Of a stretch of 64,000 bases of DNA, positions 33,987 through 41,706 are shown piece after piece (the stretch's first letter is position 1; each line of letters begins with the position of its first letter). A model generated the notes under the pieces. The model had not been told where the DNA came from. It did no database searches and saw only the letters and a program-made list of their open reading frames with translations. A program made the translations under genes and the position numbers. Location of the stretch: positions 44,991-108,990 of the forward strand of contig CAIFEZ010000010.1 of assembly GCA_903789595.1 (NCBI GenBank), read 5' to 3'. The stretch comes from an uncultured eubacterium 1-6 (GTDB taxonomy: Bacteria > Bacillota > Clostridia > Lachnospirales > Lachnospiraceae).

Positions 33987-35285
33987 ATGTTTGCAGATCG
34001 TGCGAAAATCGCGGTAAAATCCGGAAAAGGCGGGGACGGCCATGTGAGCTTCCGCCGCGAAAAATTTGTGGCGGCCGGCGGACCGGACGGTGGGAACGGC
34101 GGAAATGGCGGGAGTGTCATTTTCGAGGTGGACCCGGGTCTGAACACTCTCGCGAGCTTTCGGCATCATTACAAATTCAAGGCCGAGGACGGGCAGGAAG
34201 GCGGAAAAAAGCGCTGTACCGGCAAGGACGGGGCAGATGTTGTGCTGAAGGTTCCGGACGGAACGGTTATCTATGAGGCACAGAGCGGGAAGGTTATCGC
34301 GGATATGTCCGGCCCGAATAAACGGGTAGTACTGCTGAAGGGCGGAAAAGGCGGAAAAGGGAACATGAATTATGCCACGCCTACCATGCAGGTGCCGAAG
34401 TATGCACAGCCCGGACAGCCGTCCAGAGAGCTGGAACTCAGACTGGAGCTGAAGATGATCGCAGACGTCGGACTGATCGGTTTCCCGAGCGTCGGTAAGT
34501 CAACGCTGCTGTCCAGGGTCAGCAATGCACAGCCGAAGATCGCGGAATATCATTTCACGACCCTGATTCCGAATCTCGGAGTCGTCGATCTGGAGGGATG
34601 CAACGGATTCGTCATGGCGGACATTCCGGGGCTGATCGAGGGAGCTTCCGAGGGAGCGGGACTGGGCTATGAGTTTCTGCGGCATATTGAGCGCTGCCGG
34701 ATGCTGATCCATCTTGTGGATGCCGCAGGCACCGAGGGCCGTGACCCCGTTGAGGATGTCTACGCCATTAACGGTGAGCTGAAGAAATACAATGCAAACC
34801 TTGAGAAGCTGCCGCAGGTGATCGCCGCAAATAAGGTCGATCTGATTTTCCCGGAAGAGGGAGCGGAAGATCCGGTAGAAAGGCTGAAGAGCGAGTTCGA
34901 ACCGAAGGGAATCCGTGTGTTCCCGATCTCCGCTGCGACTGGAAAAGGAATAAAAGAACTGCTATACTATGTGCAGAACCGTCTGGATGAGATCCCGAAG
35001 AATACGGAGCTGTACGCACAGGAGTACGATCCGGAGGTCATGATACCGGAGGATAATCTTCCTTATACGGTTACAAAGTCGCAGACGGAGGATCACACCT
35101 ACATCGTTGAGGGACCGAAGATCGAGAAAATGCTCGGATACACAAATCTGGATTCCGAAAAGGGCTTCCAGTTCTTCCAGAAGTTCCTGAAGGATTCCGG
35201 CATTCTCAGAGATCTTGAAGAAGCAGGCATTCAGGACGGGGATACTGTGCGGATGTACGGACTTCATTTCGATTATTATAAGTAA
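33987..35285 (+). CDS. obgE: GTPase ObgE/CgtA
   Basis: 432-aa ribosome-assembly and stress GTPase. Obg glycine-rich domain (MFADRAKIAVKSGKGGDGHV onward, residues 1 to about 158), G domain with GFPSVGKSTLL (G1), DIPGLIEGASEGAGLG (G3) and ANKVD (G4), and a C-terminal OCT domain (from about 350). ATG 33987 has TGAGGTG upstream; GTG 33978 is in frame but lies in that site. The conserved neighbour of rplU-rpmA. Confidence 0.96.
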   Translation: MFADRAKIAVKSGKGGDGHVSFRREKFVAAGGPDGGNGGNGGSVIFEVDPGLNTLASFRHHYKFKAEDGQEGGKKRCTGKDGADVVLKVPDGTVIYEAQSGKVIADMSGPNKRVVLLKGGKGGKGNMNYATPTMQVPKYAQPGQPSRELELRLELKMIADVGLIGFPSVGKSTLLSRVSNAQPKIAEYHFTTLIPNLGVVDLEGCNGFVMADIPGLIEGASEGAGLGYEFLRHIERCRMLIHLVDAAGTEGRDPVEDVYAINGELKKYNANLEKLPQVIAANKVDLIFPEEGAEDPVERLKSEFEPKGIRVFPISAATGKGIKELLYYVQNRLDEIPKNTELYAQEYDPEVMIPEDNLPYTVTKSQTEDHTYIVEGPKIEKMLGYTNLDSEKGFQFFQKFLKDSGILRDLEEAGIQDGDTVRMYGLHFDYYK

Positions 35286-35287
35286 CA

Positions 35288-35318
35288 GACTGTATGCGGT
35301 TTTGAAGGCAACGGGTAT
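35288..35318 (+). repeat. Partial copy of REP-like family A
   Basis: GACTGTATGCGGTTTTGAAG followed by GCAACGGGTATGAG, matching the right arm and trailing sequence of the units at 31484-31516. It starts just after the obgE stop. Confidence 0.5.
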
Positions 35319-35353
35319 GAGATGAATATGAGATGAAACGGAGGTGTCTTCAT

Positions 35354-35980
35354 ATGGGGCTGATTGAGGTCTGGCAGGAACTGCCGGAAGTCAGAAATCT
35401 GGAATTCAATTATCTGGGTCATTCCGACAGGGATGAAATCTACTCAGAAACACGGAAAATACCTCCCTTTGATATCTTGTGCAGGGATGCGGACTTCACG
35501 TGGGAGGGCGTGCGGTTCACCTCGAAACGGGAATGGTTCGGAGCACCTCGAAATGAGCATCTTCTGGTTTTCCGACAGACAATTGAACCGTATGCAAACT
35601 GCAATTTTGATCTGAAAACCTGGATGGAAGAGCCTGGTGAAAAATCTCCGTGGAAGCTCGAACAGTATCTCGAACAGGAAAACAATTCCTGTGGATTTTT
35701 GTTCCGAAATGCGCAAGGCCGTCGCCTGATTCTCTGTGAAACCTCTCAGATCACTTCTTTTTCCATAAGGGTGAACGAAACCAGGGAGAACGTCACACGG
35801 AAATACGCGATCACGGCTTTTGAGGAGAGCCCGATTCGGGTTGAAAAGTATTTTTCTCTCCATACGGATGAAGAGGAGAATTATCAGGAAGCCGCATTCA
35901 GGGAATGCAGGGAGGCATCAAAGCTTCGCTTTGATGACCTCAGAGGCCGCGGGGCATGGTTGCTGCCGGAGAAAGAGTAA
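35354..35980 (+). CDS. Uncharacterised protein
   Basis: 208-aa soluble protein, not recognised. It starts MGLIEVWQELPEVRNLEFNY and is rich in charged and aromatic residues, with no signal peptide or membrane helix and no known catalytic motif. ATG 35354 follows GGAGGTG with good spacing, which supports it as a real gene. It is inserted between obgE and yhbY, which are often adjacent or close in Clostridia, and lies just after a REP remnant. Its codon use matches the neighbours less strongly (more ACG, AGG and AAA). Confidence 0.65.
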   Translation: MGLIEVWQELPEVRNLEFNYLGHSDRDEIYSETRKIPPFDILCRDADFTWEGVRFTSKREWFGAPRNEHLLVFRQTIEPYANCNFDLKTWMEEPGEKSPWKLEQYLEQENNSCGFLFRNAQGRRLILCETSQITSFSIRVNETRENVTRKYAITAFEESPIRVEKYFSLHTDEEENYQEAAFRECREASKLRFDDLRGRGAWLLPEKE

Positions 35981-36045
35981 ACCCGACAGATAAGGATCGT
36001 TGCAGAATCCGCGAGTTTGATACAATACAGTGACAGGAGAATTAT

Positions 36046-36339
36046 ATGACAAGTAAACAGAGAGCTTACCTGAAAGGGCTGGCAATGAATGAGGACACCA
36101 TTCTTCATATCGGAAAGGGAGGGGTTACACCCGAGCTGACGGAGAATGTGCGTCTCGCGCTGGCTGCGCGGGAACTGGTGAAAATCGGTATCCTTCAGAA
36201 CTGCATGGATGATCCGAAGGAGATGGCACAGATGCTGGCAGAGAGAACCAAATCCCAGATTGTGCAGATCATCGGCAAGAAGATCGTCCTGTATAAAGAA
36301 GGTCAGGGCGATGACAGGAAGATTGTATTTCCCAAGTAA
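36046..36339 (+). CDS. yhbY: YhbY family RNA-binding protein (CRM domain)
   Basis: 97 aa, MTSKQRAYLKGLAMNEDTIL with the GKGGVTPELTEN motif, ELVKIGILQNC and GKKIVLYKE. This is the single CRM domain fold associated with pre-ribosomal 50S particles. It precedes nadD, as in many Firmicutes. Confidence 0.93.
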   Translation: MTSKQRAYLKGLAMNEDTILHIGKGGVTPELTENVRLALAARELVKIGILQNCMDDPKEMAQMLAERTKSQIVQIIGKKIVLYKEGQGDDRKIVFPK

Positions 36340-36452
36340 ACGGCCATACGATAGATGATTGTACCACAACCGTATAAGCTGCGTGCCGCTCCGCACTGCG
36401 GCAGCAATCACATAGTATTTCAGTTACGGTAATACCGGGGCAGGGGATTTCT

Positions 36453-37091
36453 ATGTCAGAAGAGAAAAAACGAAAGATCGGAATCATGGGAGGAACCTTT
36501 GACCCGATTCATATCGGTCATCTGATACTGGGTGAGGCCGCCAGACAGCAGTTCAGCCTGGATAAGGTTCTCTTTATGCCTGCGGGCAATCCGCCGCACA
36601 AGAGGAACCGCGCCGGGAGAGCCGGAGATGAGCAGAGAGTGGATATGGTGAGACTTGCCATCGCATCGAATCCGGGCTTTGCGCTTTCTCTTTTTGAGAT
36701 GAATGAGGATGGCTACAGTTATACCTATCGTACACTGGAGATGCTGCGGAAGAGAAATCCGGACACAGAATTCTATTTCATCATGGGTGCGGATTCCCTG
36801 TTTGATTTTGATCAGTGGCGCGATCCGCAGAGAATTGTCAATGCGGCGCATATCGTTGTGGCGACAAGGAATCAGACGGACCCGGAGGTTTTCAATGCAC
36901 TTCTGGAACAGAGGAGAGAACAGTTTCACGGGGATTTTCTGAAACTGGATACCCCGAATCTGGATATCTCATCCAAGCGTATCCGTGAGCTGATCAGAAA
37001 CCGGGAATCGGCGAGATATTATCTTCCGGATCCGGTGCTGAACTATATCCGGGAACATGGAATTTATCTGTCTTCCGCAGAGAAGCAGTGA
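36453..37091 (+). CDS. nadD: Nicotinate-nucleotide adenylyltransferase
   Basis: Forms deamido-NAD from nicotinate mononucleotide and ATP. 212 aa. GIMGGTFDPIHIGHLILGE (residues 10-28) contains the nucleotidyltransferase HxGH, with MPAGNPPHKRN next and the C-terminal ISSKRIRELI signature (SSTxIR type). The stop overlaps the next frame's first possible start. Operon nadD-yqeK-rsfS. Confidence 0.95.
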   Translation: MSEEKKRKIGIMGGTFDPIHIGHLILGEAARQQFSLDKVLFMPAGNPPHKRNRAGRAGDEQRVDMVRLAIASNPGFALSLFEMNEDGYSYTYRTLEMLRKRNPDTEFYFIMGADSLFDFDQWRDPQRIVNAAHIVVATRNQTDPEVFNALLEQRREQFHGDFLKLDTPNLDISSKRIRELIRNRESARYYLPDPVLNYIREHGIYLSSAEKQ

Positions 37092-37117
37092 GGGCAGAGG
37101 ATACAAAAGGACAGAAC

Positions 37118-37711
37118 ATGGGCAAAGATAAAACAGAATGGAATGTGATCGAATCCAAACTGAAGAAAGAGCTGACTGACAGCCGTTACCGTCACACGCT
37201 TGGCGTCACCTACACGGCATGCGCGCTGGCAATGCGCTATGACGTAGATTTGAAAAAGGCGCGAATGGCGGGACTTCTTCACGACTGCGCAAAGTGCATA
37301 CCGAACGCGCAGAAGGTTGAGATCTGCACCAGGAAGAAAATTCCGGTGAAAAAGTTCGAGCTGGAACATCCGGTACTGCTGCACGCGAAGCTCGGCGCGT
37401 ATATTGCGAGAAAAGATTACGGCTGCGAGGATCCGGAAGTGCTGGATGCGATTGCCTGGCATACGACAGGGAAGCCGGAGATGACAATGCTTGAGAAGAT
37501 CACGTTTATCGCGGACTATATCGAGCCGAATCGTGACAAGGCGCCGCATCTGGCTGCAATCCGCAAGGTCGCGTTCTGCGACATCAATGAATGCATGTAC
37601 ATGATTCTGAAAGACACGGTAGATTATCTCAGTGAAAATCCGAAGGCGATGGATGAGACGACGCTGTCGGCATACGGCTATTACCGGACACTGACCAAGC
37701 ATATCGATTAA
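37118..37711 (+). CDS. yqeK: YqeK family HD-domain diadenosine-tetraphosphatase
   Basis: HD-superfamily hydrolase that cleaves Ap4A symmetrically to ADP. 197 aa from ATG 37118. Metal-site motifs: RYRHTLGVTYTACALA (first His), ARMAGLLHDCAKC (HD, about residue 55), HPVLLHAKLGA, AIAWHTTGKPEM and FIADYIEPNRD. An in-frame GTG at 37088 overlaps the nadD stop; 37118 has AAAAGGA upstream. Confidence 0.93.
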   Translation: MGKDKTEWNVIESKLKKELTDSRYRHTLGVTYTACALAMRYDVDLKKARMAGLLHDCAKCIPNAQKVEICTRKKIPVKKFELEHPVLLHAKLGAYIARKDYGCEDPEVLDAIAWHTTGKPEMTMLEKITFIADYIEPNRDKAPHLAAIRKVAFCDINECMYMILKDTVDYLSENPKAMDETTLSAYGYYRTLTKHID

Positions 37712-37745
37712 CGCTGCAGAAATTTCAAACAAAGAGGAGGAGAAA

Positions 37746-38135
37746 ATGACAGAACCCAGGGAAATGGCGGATATTGCAGTAAAAGCACTGGAAGAGAAAA
37801 AAGCTATTGATATCAAGATTATCGACATTGCTCATATCTCCACACTGGCGGATTACTTCATTATCGCCAGCGGATCCAATCGGAGTCAGGTACAGGCGAT
37901 GGCGGATGCTGTCGATGAGACTCTCGGCAAGAGAGGAATTCATGCCAGAAGCACAGAAGGCTATCAGAACGCGAACTGGATTCTGCTGGATTACGGCGAT
38001 ATTGTCGTTCATCTGTTTGATGATGAAAATCGTCTGTTCTATGATCTGGAGAGAATCTGGAGAGACGGAAAACTCATTCCGCCGGAAAAGCTTTCGGACG
38101 GTTCCGGGTCGGGTTCCGAGTCAGCGGAAGACTGA
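37746..38135 (+). CDS. rsfS: Ribosomal silencing factor RsfS
   Basis: Binds L14 and blocks subunit joining when nutrients are low. 129 aa, with ADYFIIASGSNRSQVQAMAD and GYQNANWILLDYGDIVVHLF, then FYDLERIW. The Ser/Gly/Glu-rich tail (SGSGSESAED) is extra. The start follows AGAGGAGGAGAAA. Confidence 0.95.
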   Translation: MTEPREMADIAVKALEEKKAIDIKIIDIAHISTLADYFIIASGSNRSQVQAMADAVDETLGKRGIHARSTEGYQNANWILLDYGDIVVHLFDDENRLFYDLERIWRDGKLIPPEKLSDGSGSGSESAED

Positions 38136-38209
38136 GTTTCCGGGCCGCCTGCTGTGAGCCGCCGATGGAAGCTCAAAAATCTGGCAGAGAAGACTGGAAG
38201 CCGGTCGGG

Positions 38210-38575
38210 TTACTGGAAGTCAACGAGAGAAAAATGCTTCCACTGGTATTTTGAAAGATCTACCGTTCCGTCGGGACAGGGGATTCCGTCGGCTTCCAGA
38301 AGTTCGATCTGACGGTTCTTTCCGCCGAACGCGAAGGCGGGAGAGACCTGTCCGTTTCGGTTCACGACGCGGTAGCAGGGAATATGTTCCGGGTCCGGAT
38401 TCGCGTGAAGCGCGTATCCGACTACCCGGGCCCACCGTTTATTGCCGGCCAGAGAAGCAATCTGACCATAGGTAGCCACTTTGCCTGCCGGAATCTGACG
38501 CACTACCTCATAGATTTTTTCGAAGGAACTGCTTTTGTTCATATCTTCTGTTTTCATTTCATTTTGCTTTCCCAT
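38210..38575 (-). CDS. MGMT-family methyltransferase-like protein
   Basis: 121-aa protein equal to the C-terminal DNA-binding/active-site domain of O6-methylguanine-DNA methyltransferase. Motifs: IPAGKVATYGQIASLAGN (helix-turn-helix region) and IPCYRVVNRNGQVSP. The acceptor cysteine is kept, but the usual PCHRV histidine is tyrosine (PCYRV). Repair activity is therefore uncertain, and a binding-only, ATL-like role is an alternative. It faces away from rsfS and is next to the SOS pair lexA/yneA. Confidence 0.8.
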   Translation of the reverse strand: MGKQNEMKTEDMNKSSSFEKIYEVVRQIPAGKVATYGQIASLAGNKRWARVVGYALHANPDPEHIPCYRVVNRNGQVSPAFAFGGKNRQIELLEADGIPCPDGTVDLSKYQWKHFSLVDFQ

Positions 38576-38736
38576 AGTATAGTAAATTTTCTATAGTAAA
38601 TCCTGTAATTTAAATCCTGTAATAAATAAGAAACAAATATTTGCAACTGTTCAGCACATCGCTATCTGATCATACCAGCTGTCAATGCAAATGTCTATGC
38701 TCACCCGTAAATATGAAGGATTTCCGCCGGCACGGA

Positions 38737-39318
38737 TCATTGCTTGTATTCTGTGGAATAATAGGGGATGATGATTCTCTGTCCCCTGTCGAGCTGATCG
38801 CCGTGGAGATGGTTGATCGTGGCAATCTCGCTCATGTACTCATAGACATCCTTATATTCGGGCGACATATGATCCGCGGCGATAGACCAGAGGCTTTCGC
38901 CCTGATCCACCTCTATGCTGGTGTAATACTTGTAAGTGGGAACGTTCACCTTCTCCGCTTCCGTGCGGTCAGCGGTGAAGCGGAGGAGAAGGAGGACTGC
39001 AGCAATCAGCACCCCCATGATGGCAAGGACTCTCTTCAGATTAAGAAGATTTCTGCGCTCCTCCGTTCGCAATGTTCCTCTTCCTCCGGAGCGGCGGTAG
39101 CCTGCGGCGCGGTCGGCGGCATCCTTTCTGGCAAAATATGCTGACCCGGATCTCACAGAGCCGGAATATGCTGTACGGGATGCGGTACGCCCTGCGGTTT
39201 GTATCCTGTTCTCGCGGAAATCGGCGCGACCGGCTGCTTTGTGAACGGATACTTCTCTGCGTTCACTGAAATCAAAGCAAACACGACCGGAATATACGGA
39301 ATCATTATTCGAAATCAT
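38737..39318 (-). CDS. LysM-domain membrane protein, YneA-like SOS division inhibitor candidate
   Basis: 193 aa. A long basic, polar N-terminus (about 1-90) is followed by one membrane helix (RVLAIMGVLIAAVLLLL, about 96-112) and a C-terminal LysM domain (YTSIEVDQGESLWSIAADHM, then GDQLDRGQRIIIPY). GAGGGGG lies before ATG 39318. It is divergent from lexA across four LexA boxes, the arrangement of yneA in Bacillus, where the product halts division during SOS. The N-terminal cytoplasmic part is much longer than in YneA, so the role is inferred. Confidence 0.75.
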   Translation of the reverse strand: MISNNDSVYSGRVCFDFSERREVSVHKAAGRADFRENRIQTAGRTASRTAYSGSVRSGSAYFARKDAADRAAGYRRSGGRGTLRTEERRNLLNLKRVLAIMGVLIAAVLLLLRFTADRTEAEKVNVPTYKYYTSIEVDQGESLWSIAADHMSPEYKDVYEYMSEIATINHLHGDQLDRGQRIIIPYYSTEYKQ

Positions 39319-39359
39319 AAAACTGCCCCCTCAATTCTCATGCTTCACAGAAGCAACAC

Positions 39360-39384
39360 GAACATAAGTTCCGAACACCTGTTC
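39360..39384 (-). promoter_or_regulatory. Two adjacent LexA (SOS) boxes over the yneA-like start site
   Basis: GAACATAAGTTC (39360-39371) and GAACACCTGTTC (39373-39384) both fit GAAC-N4-GTTC exactly. They lie just downstream of the minus-strand -10 (39395-39400), so LexA bound there would block initiation. Confidence 0.85.
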
Positions 39385-39394
39385 TTATATTGCG

Positions 39395-39423
39395 ATTATA
39401 TTACGCATATATGAACGTGTCAA
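39395..39423 (-). promoter_or_regulatory. Consensus promoter of the YneA-like gene
   Basis: On the minus strand TTGACA (39423-39418), 17-nt spacer, TATAAT (39400-39395): a perfect sigma-A match, as expected for a tightly repressed gene. Confidence 0.85.
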
Positions 39424-39432
39424 TATAAAATC

Positions 39433-39477
39433 GAATGTGTGTTCGACAGGATGTCCGTTAGAAACGAATACATGTTC
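39433..39477 (+). promoter_or_regulatory. Two LexA boxes upstream of lexA
   Basis: GAATGTGTGTTC (39433-39444) and GAATACATGTTC (39466-39477): each has one change from GAAC-N4-GTTC. They lie just upstream of the lexA -35. Confidence 0.75.
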
Positions 39478-39488
39478 GAAAAATATGT

Positions 39489-39517
39489 TTGCTTTTTAAA
39501 ATTCCATATGGTATATT
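39489..39517 (+). promoter_or_regulatory. Promoter of lexA
   Basis: TTGCTT (39489-39494), 17-nt spacer, TATATT (39512-39517), about 113 bases before the start codon. Confidence 0.6.
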
Positions 39518-39629
39518 TATGTTAATCTTTTTTTCTGAATATTCATCAGAATTAAGCATACTTCCATTTTCCACATCGGAACATATCGGAAGAGGAGGAC
39601 TTTTATTTGATCGGTCGGGGGGATTGTCT

Positions 39630-40325
39630 ATGAATACATCTTCTAATGCTCAGATTGCGTCTGGGAGGAAACCAATCAGCAAAAAGCAGCAGGAGATTCT
39701 CGATTACCTGAAGAAGGAAATCCTCGACCGCGGTTTCCCGCCATCAGTGCGTGAAATCTGTGAGGCGGTTCATCTGAAATCCACGTCCTCTGTTCACGCG
39801 CATCTGGAGACGCTTGAGAAGAACGGATATATTCGCAAGGATGCGACGAAGCCGAGAGCCATAGAGATACTGGATGATGATTTCCGTGAAGAACGCATGA
39901 GACAGATTGATCCGGTTTCTGAAACAGGGGAAGCAGTGGAATATCAGAATGTTCCGGTAATCGGCAATGTAGCCGCAGGGCAGCCGCTGCTTGCTGTGGA
40001 GCAGGTGGAATCCTATTTTCCCATTCCGGTGAATAAGCTGCCGAACGGACAAACCTTTATGCTTCGCGTGCACGGAGAGAGTATGATCAATGCCGGGATT
40101 CTTGACGGAGACCTTGTGCTGGTGCGGCAGACCAATGCCGCCAGAAACGGCCAGATGGTCGTGGCTCTGATCGATGATTCGGCTACGGTGAAGACCTTTT
40201 ATAAGGAGAACGGATATGTCCGTCTTCAGCCGGAGAATGACTACATGGATCCCATTATTGTAACCGGAGATCATACGTTTTCGATTCTCGGCCAGGTGAT
40301 CGGTGTCATGCGGTTTTTCCTCTGA
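39630..40325 (+). CDS. lexA: SOS repressor LexA
   Basis: 231 aa. N-terminal winged helix: SKKQQEILDYLKKEILDRGF, PPSVREICEAVHLKSTSSVH, and LETLEKNGYIRKDATKPRAIE. C-terminal self-cleaving peptidase: cleavage site VAAG (Ala116-Gly117), catalytic Ser151 in HGESM and Lys188 in ATVKTFYK. ATG 39630 is chosen because the conserved N-terminus starts close after it; GGGGGATTGTCT is the ribosome site. Longer upstream frames run through the promoter. It controls itself and the divergent YneA-like gene. Confidence 0.96.
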   Translation: MNTSSNAQIASGRKPISKKQQEILDYLKKEILDRGFPPSVREICEAVHLKSTSSVHAHLETLEKNGYIRKDATKPRAIEILDDDFREERMRQIDPVSETGEAVEYQNVPVIGNVAAGQPLLAVEQVESYFPIPVNKLPNGQTFMLRVHGESMINAGILDGDLVLVRQTNAARNGQMVVALIDDSATVKTFYKENGYVRLQPENDYMDPIIVTGDHTFSILGQVIGVMRFFL

Positions 40326-40388
40326 TCCGCGCGCACCCTGGTTTTGACCGGGGAGGTTCGGACAGTTTGTTTTTGTAATTTGTGAATC

Positions 40389-40420
40389 GGGATAAAGCAC
40401 GTGTCACGGGTTTTATCCCT
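40389..40420 (+). terminator. Terminator of lexA
   Basis: GGGATAAA (40389-40396) pairs with TTTATCCC (40412-40419), with T-rich sequence after. Confidence 0.6.
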
Positions 40421-40536
40421 CTGTTTCCTTTCTTTTTCCCTTCTAATGACTTTTCCTTATTTATTTCTCGCAGAATCGCTGCACATGTGATTCCTGTTCA
40501 CACCTGATGTATCATGCAAGGTATAATCAGCGCCAC

Positions 40537-40781
40537 GTTACTGTTCATGCGCCACTAAAGCGGCAAAGATTTTACAGTCCCTTTGCCGGAGCATTACTGG
40601 CTGTTTAAAGTTTTATCCGTGAATTCTTCATGAAGTGGATAGCGAGGACTGTCTGACGAAGGCGCTTGCGCCTGAGGAGTTCCGCAGCTTCATAAAATCA
40701 GGATAAAACTTTACTACAGCCAGTTTGCGAACGGCAACAGGACTGTAAAATCCTTGCCGTTTAGAGTTGGGTGTGAACAGT
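40537..40781 (+). mobile_element. MITE-like palindromic element, copy 3, with exact 11-bp target duplication
   Basis: 245 bp with the same orientation and sequence as copy 1. Left end GTTACTGTTCA, right end TGAACAGT. Inner mirrored arms: GGCAAAGATTTTACAGTCC and GGACTGTAAAATCCTTGCC, and CTGGCTGTTTAAAGTTTTATCC with GGATAAAACTTTACTACAGCCAG. It is flanked on both sides by ATCAGCGCCAC (40526-40536 and 40782-40792), identical at 11 of 11 bases. It carries no gene. This copy defines the element's ends best. Confidence 0.85.
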
Positions 40782-40823
40782 ATCAGCGCCACATACTGTA
40801 TCTCAGAAGTTTTTAACCTTGGA

Positions 40824-40853
40824 TTGACGTAAGTTGGTGCAGAAGACTATAAT
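40824..40853 (+). promoter_or_regulatory. Promoter of the lipoprotein gene
   Basis: TTGACG (40824-40829), 18-nt spacer, TATAAT (40848-40853). Confidence 0.7.
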
Positions 40854-40975
40854 AATAACAATGAGCTTTTGCGGGAAAGTATGCTTTTCGGATATTCCCG
40901 CAGGCGGGGCAGAACAGACCGGTATTCGCTTCCGATTGCTCCGGGCTTCGCAATTTGACAGGGGAGGAACCATCC

Positions 40976-41665
40976 ATGAAGAAATCTGTTGTAACCGTTC
41001 TACTGGCAGGTGCCATCGCCGTTTCCGCGGCAGGATGCGGAAATACTGCTGCAGGCTCTGCGCCGTCTGTGGAAAGCACTGCGGCCAAGGCAACGGAAGC
41101 CGCATCGTCTTCCGCAGACAGAGCGGAGGATTCCCGGTCGGAATCCGCTGCTTCTTCCTCTTCCGAAGCATCTGTTTCATCGGAGTCGGTGTCTTCGTCC
41201 TCGCAGAACAGCGTCACGCCGGAGGCTGAGGTCTTGACCGCGGTGTCCGTCAGCTCCGATGATTCCGCCGCAGCTCTGGAAAGCTCTTTCGGGGACGTTC
41301 TGAATATCTGCACCAGCTGGGGACCCGGGACCGCAGGCTCCTCCCTGCAGAGCGTACTGTCAGCAGTGACGCTGATCACCTGGGCAAATACAAACGATGT
41401 CAAGGATATGGATCAGGATCAGCTTCTGAGCATCGTTATGGCTTCGATTGGAAAGGCTGACGATACAGAGAAGGAAGCTCTCGCGGCGAACTGGAGGACG
41501 ATCTACGACACCGGTGACAGCATTCTGAACGATCCGACAAATCTGTATGGAATCATGAGTGATGCCGGCTGCTATGACGAAGGAGTGGCTATTGTGCAGA
41601 ACGCAGATTCTCCGAAGAACTGGGAAACGCTGAAGCTCCTGATCGAGAGAAATGCTTTTGAATAA
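40976..41665 (+). CDS. Putative lipoprotein of unknown function
   Basis: 229 aa. The signal peptide MKKSVVTVLLAGAIAVSAAG is followed by the lipobox cysteine (SAAGC, Cys21). A low-complexity Ser/Ala/Glu-rich linker (about 25-85) probably spans the cell wall. The C-terminal domain of about 140 residues (SFGDVLNICTSWGPGTAGSS, WANTNDVKDMDQDQLL) is not recognised. GGGGAGGAAC precedes ATG 40976. It is followed 41 bases later by the NlpC/P60 gene and may share its transcript. Confidence 0.8.
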   Translation: MKKSVVTVLLAGAIAVSAAGCGNTAAGSAPSVESTAAKATEAASSSADRAEDSRSESAASSSSEASVSSESVSSSSQNSVTPEAEVLTAVSVSSDDSAAALESSFGDVLNICTSWGPGTAGSSLQSVLSAVTLITWANTNDVKDMDQDQLLSIVMASIGKADDTEKEALAANWRTIYDTGDSILNDPTNLYGIMSDAGCYDEGVAIVQNADSPKNWETLKLLIERNAFE

Positions 41666-41706
41666 AACCTGTAAAATTTCAGTCCAGCATTGAGAAGGCA
41701 GAGACA

